A stretch of DNA of 64,000 nt, from assembly GCA_905221605.1 (NCBI GenBank), contig CAJNDS010000857.1, forward strand, positions 152,501 to 216,500, read 5' to 3'. Position numbers and translations under genes: made by a program. A model generated the notes under the pieces. That model was not told the DNA's origin. It did no database searches and saw nothing but the letters and a program-made list of their open reading frames with translations. This DNA comes from Symbiodinium natans. Taxonomy: Eukaryota > Sar > Dinophyceae > Suessiales > Symbiodiniaceae. Every line of letters starts with the position of its first letter. Position 1 is the stretch's first letter. Positions 56,328 through 64,000 of this stretch are shown here, in pieces.

Positions 56328-56884
56328 CTGGGAGGCTTGCTCGAAGGCGCTGTTCACGATGACGGCCGTCACTAAGTTCATAAGCACCTCGGCGGTTTAG
56401 GGTTTAGGGGCTAGGGGATAGGGTTCAGGGTTTGGGGTATAGGGTTTCGGGTTTAGGGTTTAGGTTCAGAACCCAAGGCCTACTTTTCTGTAGGTTACCT
56501 AAGAATCCTGCAAGGTATATGAGAATAGTGACCTACAAAACTGTAGGTTTTGGCTTTTCTAGGTAGGGTTTAGGGCTCAGGGCTTCGGGCTCAGGATGTG
56601 GGAGGCCCCCCAGTTGACACCTTGCTAGGGGCCCAACAAGAAGCCGTACGGACATGTGTTCGGTGAATGATGCGAGGTGTCTCTAAACCCGAAACTCTAT
56701 CCCCTAACCCCTAAACCCCTTAACCCTAAACAACCCTAAACCATCCTAAACCCGGAACTCTATCCCCTAACCCCTATATAAACCCTAAAACCTAAACCCT
56801 ACAAACCCTGAAGCCGCAGCCCTTAACATCCATAGGGCCCCCGGCCACGAAGACCAGCAGGATCAATATCTGGTCGCGGCAGGG
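56328..56884 (-). CDS. Voltage-gated cation channel, S6 pore-helix region, two exons
   Basis: Exon 1 (about 56884-56849): PCRDQILILLVF. Exon 2 (56387-56328, after GCCGAG): VLMNLVTAVIVNSAFEQASQ. Joined in phase they give a continuous hydrophobic helix ending in the NLVTAVIV motif typical of the S6 of alveolate voltage-gated Ca2+/Na+ channels (ion transport family). That helix lines the pore in the membrane. Intron 56388-56848 starts GTGG and exon 2 starts GTGC (3-bp direct repeat), GT..AG. It holds a telomere-like array and a palindromic element. The start of exon 1 is uncertain (CAAG or CCAG). The other transmembrane segments were not located. Open DNA at 56600-56690 lies inside this intron. 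Confidence 0.65.
56472..56566. mobile_element. Palindromic element, CCTACTTTTCTGTAGGTT arms
   Basis: Arms GGCCTACTTTTCTGTAGGTT and ACCTACAAAACTGTAGGTTT enclose CCTAAGAATCCTGCAAGGTA. About 95 bp, inside the channel intron. Confidence 0.6.
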
Positions 56885-57568
56885 CTTGAGGGCACAAAGG
56901 GCAAGAAGCGGTGTAGGGTTTAGGGTTTAGGGTTTAGGGTTTAGGGTTTAGGGTTTAGGGTTTAGGGTTTAGGGTTTAGGGTTTAGGGTTTGGGGTTTAG
57001 AGTTTAGGGTTTAAAAAATTCTGGTTACTGTTGGGCTCCTTATTATGAGGCGGCCCCTCTCTGAAAAGAGTACCCCCAAAAGGGATCATATTCAGAGAAT
57101 TGACCATGACCCTGTTGAACCCAATCGGGGAAAATAGAAGATGTCCCCAGGGCCTACCGAGCTCAGCACTATTTTGTGATCCTACTGTTGTGCGAGATGC
57201 CTAAACCCTAAACCCTAAACCCTAAACCCTAAACCCTAAACCCTAAACCCTAAACCCTAAACCCTACAGCACGGCCCTTGGAAGGCTCCAGCGCAGGGAT
57301 CATTGCCAAGCCATGTTATAATGATCCCACGTCTCTCTCATCCCCCAAACTCTAAACCCCAAACCCTCTCACCCTAAAGCCTAAACCGCAAAACTCTAAA
57401 CCCTAAACCCTAAACCCTAAACCCTAAACCCCAAATCCTCAACTAACATGCGGGGGCTTGGGGGTTGAGAGCTTGCGTGGGGCCACGCCGCCAAAACCTG
57501 GTGTCTTCTCCCAAGAACTTCAAACCGAACTGAGGGTTTAAGGTTCTGGGTTGAGGTCTCCTTGGGAC
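56885..57568. repeat. Telomere-like arrays and introner family 2 copy
   Basis: TTTAGGG array 56915-57010; unique element 57020-57175 containing the CTCGGTAGGCCC-family copy; CCCTAAA arrays 57200-57265 and 57395-57432. The pieces 57265-57350 and 57440-57540 are unique; the first reads RRGIIITWLGNDPCAGAF on the minus strand and may be an exon. Confidence 0.5.
57100..57170 (-). mobile_element. Introner-like element, CTCGGTAGGCCC family, copy 3
   Basis: Minus strand: AGCTCGGTAGGCCCTGGGGA, CTTCTATTTTCCCCGATT, GGGTTCAACAGGGTCATGG. Same order as at 13668-13752 and 48925-48986. Upstream plus-strand part 57020-57100 may belong to the element too. Confidence 0.6.
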
Positions 57569-57650
57569 CTCTTCTTCCTTCAAGAAGTGCACGCACGCTC
57601 TCTTCTAAGTTACCAAGGCCGTTCAAGAATGATTTTCGTTGTTCGGTCTC
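57569..57650 (-). CDS. Candidate exon, unknown
   Basis: After GTTTTGTAG, 27 codons: ETEQRKSFLNGLGNLEESVR then ALLEGRR, then GT donor GTCCCAAGG. The frame remains open beyond the donor to 57417, but that part changes composition. Charged helical segment; family unknown. Confidence 0.5.
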
Positions 57651-58945
57651 CTACAAAACCACCATGAAGACTTCATGAAAGCCAGGTTCAACCATGCTCG
57701 CGCAAACCCTGAACGATTCGGTGAAGCTACTTCCTCTGGTCCCCCGTCAACCCAAAGCCCTATCAGTCCTTGTTACAACAAATAAGCCCGCGTCACCTTT
57801 AGGCCGTCTTCACCCTATTCAACCTGAAAACCTGTACTGCAAGCCTCTCACCTGTACTGCAACCCTTTAGGCCCTCTGAACCCTTTCGAACCTCCTGTTA
57901 ACACTGTCTAAGCCCATGAAACCCAACGAAAACCTACAAGCCACAAGACCCCAAACCCGAAACCCTGAAACGAGCCAGAGCTGCATCGAGGGTTTAGGGT
58001 TTAGGGTTTAGGGTTTAGGGTTTAGGGTTTAGGGTTTAGGGTTTAGGGTTTAGGGTTTAGGGTTTAGGGTTTAGGGTTTAGGGTTTAGGGTTTAGGGTGC
58101 CCTCTACACGACACCTGAAGCCTTAAACCGTGCAACCCTAAACCCCTAAACTACTATTTCCTTAAGAACCCCTAGACCAAAATCCAAAGTATTCTTCCTT
58201 ATATGGGCAATATAGGGATTATTACAACCCCTAAAACCTAAACCCCAAACCCTAAACCCTAAACCCTAAACCTTAAACCCTAAACCCTAAACCCTAAACC
58301 CTAAACCCTAAACCCTAAACCCTAACCCTAAACCCTGAACCCTAAACCCTAAACCCTAACCGGGAGGTTTAGGGAAGCCTTCGTAGTGCGGCTTAAAACC
58401 CTAAACCCTAAACCTTAAACCCTAAGCCCCCGAAGCCCCGAACCCCAACTATGCGCGGCAGATCTCGGAGGCTCCGGGGCCCCGATGTTCGGGCTCAGTG
58501 TTTGGGGTTTAGGGTTTAGGGTTTGCGGTTTAGGGTTTAGGGTTTAGGGTTTAGGGTTTAGGGTTTAGGGTTTAGGGTTTAGGGTTTAGGGTTTAGGGTT
58601 TAGGGTTTAGGGTTTAGGGTTTCAGGTTTGGGGTTTCGGGTTTCGGGTTTCGGGTTTGAGGCTTCGGGCTCTGGAGTGTGCAGAGTCGGGTGCGGAGTTT
58701 GGGTTTTGGGGCTTCGGGCTTCGGGGTGTGCGACGCTTTGTGGTTTCAGGAGTTGCCGGGATTAGGGCTTGAGGGGGTTAGGGTCTACTTGGGGGTTCAG
58801 GGTACTTAGAACCCAATTCTAAGCCCCTTAAGCACCCTAATGTAAAGCTAGAATTGGGTTCTAAGTACAGTACTTGGGTTAAGTACCATGAACCCCAAAC
58901 CTAAACCCCAAACCCTTAACCCTAAACCCCAAACCCTAAACCCTA
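57651..58945. repeat. Unique stretch then telomere-like arrays
   Basis: 57651-57960 is unique, weakly Pro/Leu-coding on both strands, no domain. TTTAGGG array 57985-58098; CCCTAAA 58245-58365; TTTAGGG 58505-58625 with TTTCGGG variants; CCCTAAA 58920-58950. The unique piece 58430-58500 reads EPEHRGPGASEICRA before a minus-strand stop. Confidence 0.55.
58785..58900. mobile_element. TIR element, TACTTGGAGGTTCATGGTAC family, copy 3
   Basis: Ends CTACTTGGGGGTTCAGGGTAC and GTACCATGAACCCCAAAC; inner arms TAGAACCCAATTCTAAG and CTAGAATTGGGTTCTAAG are a near-perfect hairpin. The core AAGCCCCTTAAGCACCC matches the other copies. Confidence 0.7.
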
Positions 58946-59520
58946 AACCCTAATCTCAGGCAGCGGCATGAAAGTAAATCGCCAGCGTCCAGTCCTTCAT
59001 GACGAGTGGTCGGTAGATGGCCTGTTCCAAGATGCACAACACGCAGTGGATCCATACCCCTAAGCCCTAAACCCTAAACCCTAAACCCTAAACCGGTCGG
59101 GGTGGAGGGTGAGGACTCCTTGTGCTAACGGATCCAGGGGGAACCCAAGACGACGACCTACAGGAACCCCGCGTCCACCTTAGGCAGGCCCGAAAGATCT
59201 AGGGAGCCCCCTTGGTGTCCCTCATCCGGACCTTTAAGGACCTAGGGTTTAGGGTTTAGGGTTTAGGGTTTAGGGTTTAGGGTTTAGGGTTTAGGGTTTC
59301 AGGGTTTTAGGGTTTAGGGTTTAGGGTTTGGGGTGTAGGGTTTAGGGTTTAGGGTTTAGGGTTTAGGGTTTAGGGTTTAGGGTTTAGGGTTTAGGGTTTA
59401 GGGTTTAGGGTTTAGGGTTTAGGGTTTAGGGCTTTCTCCCAGGCGAGGAGTATCCAGCACTCGCAGGCCTTGGGCCAGACATCCCAAGCCTCAGGCAGCC
59501 TCTGATCCATGTCGAGCACC
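58946..59520 (-). CDS. Two or three candidate exons, unknown protein
   Basis: Segments on the minus strand: 59520-59430 (VLDMDQRLPEAWDVWPKACE then CWILLAWEKA), 59243-59165 (VLKGPDEGHQGGSLDLSGLP then KVDAGFL) and 59057-58946 (WIHCVLCILEQAIYRPLVMK then DWTLAIYFHAAA). Composition is strongly protein-like, with Trp/Leu/Ala-rich helices reminiscent of helical-repeat proteins, but I cannot name the family. TTTAGGG arrays (59245-59430) and CCCTAAA (59065-59092) separate them. The exact joins were not resolved; the middle piece could be intronic. Confidence 0.5.
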
Positions 59521-60021
59521 CTAAACCCTAAACCCTAAACCCTAAACCCGAAACCCGAAACCCTAAACCCTAAACCTAAACCTCAACCCTAAACCCTACA
59601 CCCTAAACCCGAAACAAACACCTTCGACCCTCAAACTCAACCAGAAGGCTCTTGGGCTGCAACAGACTCGAACCGGCTCCCTGTACTAGAGGGTGTTTAA
59701 GATGTGGGGTTTAAGGTTTAGGGTTTAGAGTTTAGGGTTAGGGTTTAGGGTTTAGGGTTTCGGGTTTAGGGCTAGGGTGCCTTTAGGAATCCCCCCCCCA
59801 GGGCGGACCGCCACGGAGTCCATGGAGATGAACTGCACCAGCGTCATCCTCGGAGGAACTGTCGGGTGGAGTGCTTAGGGTTTAGGGTTCAGAGTTTAGG
59901 GTTGAGGGTTTAGGTTCACAAATAAGGGTGTACGTTAGTATCGTCTACGATACCGAACTGCACTGCCCCATGCCATGAACCCTCTACTCTAAATCCCAAA
60001 CCCTGAACCCTGAACCCTGAA
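59521..60021. repeat. Telomere-like arrays with unresolved unique pieces
   Basis: CCCTAAA 59520-59620, TTTAGGG 59710-59775. Unique pieces 59630-59700 (minus: SSLLQPKSLLVEFEGRRCL) and 59795-59870 (plus: TATESMEMNCTSVILGGTVG, after a C-run and AG) could be exons on opposite strands; neither is confirmed. Confidence 0.4.
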
Positions 60022-60110
60022 CCCTGAAAGCGCCACCGCCTAAACTCGCTTTTTCCAGAAATCCATGCCAGGCAGAACCAAGTCGGGATTTCAGTTGGAG
60101 TCGGGGGGGG
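60022..60110 (-). CDS. Candidate exon, unknown
   Basis: Minus strand: PTEIPTWFCLAWISGKSEFR then RWRFQ, followed by CAG and GGTTCAGGG repeats. A C-run lies just 5' of it on the coding strand. No domain recognised. Confidence 0.4.
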
Positions 60111-60532
60111 GGGGGGGCCCCCCTGGGACGCGGTCGCGTTCAGGGTTCTTAGGGTCTTAGGACTGTTGGAAGGTTTAGGGGGTTTAGGGGGTTTAGGGGT
60201 TCTTTTGGGGCATTGGGGCCGTGGCTTTGGTACAGGATCCCATGACAGGCGTGAAACCCAAAACCCAAAACCCAAAACCCAAAACCCTAAACCCTAAACC
60301 CTAAACCCTAAACCCTAAAACCTAAACCTCAACCCTAAACCCTAAACCCTACCAGACCTAACAGTGATGCCGCTCACGCCGTCGTCGCGGCCGTGATGGG
60401 GGCTCAGTCCTGTGTGGAACGTGGAACGTGTAGGGATTGTAAAGGGTTTAGGGTTTAGGGTTGAGGGTTGAGGGTTGAGGGTTGAGGGTGGAGGGTGGAG
60501 GGTTGAGGGTTGAGGGTTGAGGGTGGAGGGTG

Positions 60533-60570
<38 letters not shown>

Positions 60571-60609
60571 GGTGGAGGGTTGAGGGTTGAGGGTTGAGGG
60601 TGGAGGGTG

Positions 60610-60654
<45 letters not shown>

Positions 60655-60664
60655 GGTTGGGGGT

Positions 60665-60710
<46 letters not shown>

Positions 60711-60905
60711 GGTTTCGCGTTTAGGGTTTCGGGTTTAGGATTTGGGGTTTAGGTTTTACGGTGGAAGGTTTAGGGTGTGTGCTTAGGGGCTTTAGGGGCT
60801 TCACAGATTTGCTGGGTTGGGGGTTTGGACTTGCGCTAAAGGATTCTACGTGATCGATCATGCGAGGAATCTCAGATTAGGGATAACCTTTTTGGGAATC
60901 CACGA
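60111..60905. repeat. Telomere-like arrays, mainly TTGAGGG/TGGAGGG
   Basis: CCCTAAA at 60285-60350 and TTGAGGG/TGGAGGG array at 60447-60712 (about 38 units), then TTTAGGG variants. The unique piece 60355-60440 shows no recognised domain. Confidence 0.85.
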
Positions 60906-60990
60906 ATTATGATTGTAATATATAGTAATCTTTTGCCGGTGCATGGACAGGGGTTTCTTATTATGGGGAGGTATTCGGGGTTTAGGAAAT

Positions 60991-61132
60991 CGGGGGGGGG
61001 GGGAGGGGGGAGGGGGGAGGGGGGGGGGGGGAGGGGGGAGGGGGGAGGGGGGGGGGGGAGGGGGGAGGGGGGAGGGGGGGGGGGGGGGGGAGGGGGGGGG
61101 GGGGGGAGGGGGGAGGGGGGGGGGGGGGGGGT
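60991..61132 (+). repeat. GGGGGGA tract
   Basis: About 140 bp made only of G with single A interruptions. Poly-Gly/poly-Pro ORFs are artefacts. Strong quadruplex potential. Confidence 0.95.
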
Positions 61133-61199
61133 GGGTGGCTTAAATAGGGTCTATTTGGAAGCTGGGACTCGGGTTTTCTTATAGCCATACACGTTTCCA

Positions 61200-63855
61200 C
61201 GAGGGTACGCTGCTGTCACGTCAGTCGTACTATGGAGGCCTCAGGAACAAGAACCAGGTAGTTCCTCTTTTCTCTTCTCTTTTTCTCCTCAATCCTAAAG
61301 TCGAAGGCTCTCGTGAGGAGAAGAGAAGGGAGAGAAGGAGGGAAAGATAAGAGGAACACGATTTTCATGGGAAGAGCCAAGAAAAGAATAGAAGAGAGAT
61401 AAAACAAGGCGCAAAGAAGATGGTACTCTTCTTTATCTATCCTCTCTCCCTTATCTCTCCGTTCCCTCTGTCTTTTCGAAATGAGAAAAACAAAAAGAAA
61501 GATGAAAAGAAGAAGGGTTAGGAAAAGAGCCGAAGAGATAGGCCGAAAAGAGGGGTATGGTGAAGTACGGCAAAGGTCCACGCACAAGGAGTCACCTTCT
61601 GCTTACCCTTCCACTGCTTGATTTTACAAGCTCCTTTCTTGTGTTTTATCAGTTAAAATTAAAAGGAAACAGAAGGAGAGAAGGGAAAGGGAAGTGAGAG
61701 GGGAGAGACAACAAGGAGGCCATTTTAATTTCCTGTGAGTTATCAAAAGGAATGCAATATTATGGGAAGAGCAATGGAAAAAAGAGTGGAAGAGAAATTA
61801 AGACAGGAGAGGGAGGTGCAAAAATAAGGCAAAGAGAAGATGGTGCCGTTTTCATCTCACCTCTCGTTCTTATCTTCCTCTTCTCTGGTTCTTTTCCCTG
61901 TGAAATAAAAAAACAAAAGGAAGGACAATGAACATATAAAGGAACCCGTTTTCGTTTTCCGTTTGGGCACAAGGAAAAAACAGAGGCGATAGGGCGAGAG
62001 GAGGGGTTTGCTGAAGCATGGGGAGGGTGTACGGGCAAGGGGCCAACTCCGCCCACTTCCCCCATCCATTGAAAGAGGAAAAGGAAACAGGGCCTCCATT
62101 CCCCTCTTATTCTTCCTTTCTTGCGTTTTTGTCGTTTAGAAGGGAACAGGAGAAGAGGAGGGAGAGAGAAGGAGAGAGGAGACATAAAAAGGGTTGCATT
62201 TTTAATGGGAAGAGCAAAGAAAAGACCAGAAGAGAGATGATGGGAGAAGAGGGGGAGACAAAACAAGGCGCACAGAAAATGGGCAGATAAGAAGAGAGGA
62301 AAGGGAATGACCAAGTACAATGAGGAGTTCTTCAATTTCCCTCCCTATCTCTTATGTTACTTTTCCTTCTTGTGGGGTGTCCCTTTTTCTCTTGAAGATG
62401 CAGAAAACGATTGAAAAGGACACCCGTTCCATCGCCCATATGTAGGGAAAAAGAGAGAGAATCATGAGCATCAGCTGGGCTTGCTGCCAATCCAACATGG
62501 GCGTCCCTTTTAATCGCATTCTGTGTCCTTTTTTCTCGCTTGAAGATGCAGAAAACGATCCAAAAGCACATCTGTTGGAGGAAGAGAGAAGGAGAGAGGA
62601 GAGATACCAAGGATTGCATATTTAATGGGAAGAGCAAGGAAGAGAATAGAAGACAGATGAATAGAGAAGATGGCGCTCTTCTTTATCTATTCTCTCTCCC
62701 TTGTTTCTCCCTTCCCTCTTTCTTTTCGAAATGAGAAAAACAAAAAGGAAGAACTATGAGAAGGAGAAGAGTAAGGAAAGGAACAGAAGAGATAGGCCGA
62801 GAGGATGAATATGATGGAGTATTATGGAAAGGCTCACGCGCAAGGAGTCACCCTCTGCTTACCTTTTCACTGCTTTATCATATGAGTTCCTTTCTTGTGT
62901 TTTATCAGTTAAAAGGAAGCGGAAGAAGAGAAGGGAAAGGGAAGTGAGAGAGGAAAGATAACAAGGATGCTATGTTTCCCGAAGCGTGCTGCAAGGAATA
63001 GAAGAGACAGGAAGCAAGGAGACGGAATCACAAAATAAGGCGCAAAGCTGTACATATCATCTCTCCCTTGTCTCTCCCTATTCCCTTTCGAACTAGAAAA
63101 AACCATTCTTGCTTTTCACAGATAGGTTCCCTCTCTCCTCTTCAGGAAATCCCCTTTCCCTTATGTTGCTTTTTGAAGCGAATAAGAAAAATAGCAGATA
63201 AGAAGAGAGGAAAGGGTCAATTTCCCTCCCTATCTCTTATGTTGCTTTTCCTTCTTGTGGGGTGTCCCTGTTTCTCTTGAAGATGCAGAAAACGATTGAA
63301 AAGGACACCCGTTCCATCGCCCATGTGTAGGGAAAGAGAGAGAATCATGAGCATCAGCTGGGCTTGCTGCCAATCCAACATGGGCGTCCCTTTTAATCGC
63401 AGTCTGTGTCCTTTTTTCTCGCTTGAAGATGCAGAAAACGATCCAAAAGCACATCTGTTGGAGGAAGAGAGAAGGAGAGAGGAGAGATACCAAGGATTGC
63501 ATATTTAATGGGAAGAGCAAGGAAGAGAATAGAAGACAGATGAATAGAGAAGAGGGAGAGACAAAACAAGGCGCAGAGAAGATGGCACTCTTCTTTATCT
63601 ATTCTCTCTCCCTTGTTTCTCCCTTCCCTCTTTCTTTTCGAAATGAGAAAAACAAAAAGGAAGAACTATGAGAAGGAGAAGAGTAAGGAAAGGAAAGAAG
63701 AGATAGGCCGAGAGGATGAATATGATGGAGTATTATGGAAAGGCTCACGCGCAAGGAGTCACCCTCTGCTTACCTTTCCACTGCTTTATCATATGAGTTC
63801 CTTTCTTGTGTTTTATCAGCAGAAGAGAAGGGAAAAGCAAAAATTGAGCCCAACA
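61200..63855. repeat. Purine/pyrimidine-skewed repeat region with ~885-bp duplication
   Basis: Words such as GAGAGGAAAGGGAA, TCTCTCCCTT and TTTTCGAAATGAGAAAAAC recur throughout. CAATTTCCCTCCCTATCTC starts at 62333 and again at 63218; the following roughly 580-600 bp are nearly identical, through ATCATGAGCATCAGCTGGGC, GATCCAAAAGCACATCTG and TTCCTTTCTTGTGTTTTATC. Each copy has small unique indels. A more diverged partial copy is at about 61430-61660. Short ORFs on both strands change frame between copies, so I do not call genes. No telomere-like repeat is present. Confidence 0.85.
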
Positions 63856-64000
63856 TTTTAGGACCAGGGCTTGCGATCTGACTCTTTGGAGCCAAAATCT
63901 TAGGGACCAGGGCTTGCGATGTTACTCTTTGGAGCAAGAAATGAGCCCAAAATCTTAAAGACCGGGGCTTGCGATTTCACCTTTTGGAGCAAATACTGGG
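63856..64000 (+). repeat. Start of a GGGCTTGCGAT tandem repeat at window end
   Basis: ACCAGGGCTTGCGATCTGAC, then two more GGGCTTGCGAT words at 63909 and 63965 with CTCTTTGGAGC between. Shares GCTTGCGATTT with the 57-bp satellite at 34240-36240. Continues beyond the window. Confidence 0.7.

Noticed and set aside
56600-56690. Exon reading RHLASFTEHMSVRLLVGPLA
   Set aside because: It lies inside the intron that joins the two S6 exons; an open frame of this length is expected by chance in GC-balanced DNA.
56820-56915. Ankyrin repeat reading TPLLALCALKPCRDQ..VAGGPMDVK
   Set aside because: The first half lacks an acceptor, and the second half joins in phase to NLVTAVIV to make a channel S6 helix, which explains it better.

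Overview
The window looks like nuclear DNA of a dinoflagellate, probably Symbiodiniaceae-like (inference). The reasons are: TTTAGGG/CCCTAAA telomere-type repeats in hundreds of interstitial blocks; introns whose 5' ends are GA, GC or GT; small exons almost all readable on one strand (minus), as in dinoflagellate unidirectional gene arrays; and a piece of mitochondrial cox1 of the dinoflagellate/apicomplexan type. No bacterial-style gene, rRNA, tRNA or CRISPR array was seen. Long ORFs are mostly repeat artefacts, because real coding is broken into exons of about 35-370 bp that ORF finding misses.

Layout. About 1-29 kb: unique segments of 60-300 bp alternate with telomere-like arrays in either orientation. 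Several unique segments read as minus-strand exons (859-921 spliced to 625, 4520-5056, 7982-8050, 8652-8811, 13753-13827, 17555-17700, 25355-25480, 27466-27551). Short inverted-repeat elements lie between them. About 29-41 kb: an AT-rich island almost free of TTTAGGG, built of satellites (57-bp, 114-bp and ~115-bp units, GATGATAAAA tracts, and a 2.7-kb TTTAAAT satellite with embedded inverted repeats). About 41-60.7 kb: telomere-repeat-rich genic DNA, all recognised genes on the minus strand. These are a coiled-coil gene (41017-41388), an eight-exon ankyrin gene (47500-50040), a WD40-like exon (50588-50730), an unknown three-exon gene (51160-51869), an EF-hand gene (53166-53691), an S6 segment of a voltage-gated cation channel (56328-56884) and further exons to 60.1 kb. 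A frameshifted cox1 fragment (44492-45222) is embedded here. About 60.4-64 kb: variant telomeric and G-rich arrays, then a purine/pyrimidine-skewed region with an ~885-bp direct duplication.

Main result. In several independent genes, exons can be joined in phase across introns that consist largely of telomere-like repeats. The first 2-8 bases of each such intron are repeated as the first bases of the next exon, like a target-site duplication (examples: ATGGGTGC, GATGG, GTGCyGAG, GCTGC, GATT, GTCC). Two introns of the ankyrin gene are short elements with terminal inverted repeats, and one of that family carries a telomeric array inside it. I infer that telomere-like arrays and short introner-like elements have both created introns here on a large scale. 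Introners are known in dinoflagellates; a telomere-repeat version is, as far as I know, not a described class. The junctions were worked out by eye, sometimes using the repeat to choose the boundary, so transcript data are needed to confirm them.
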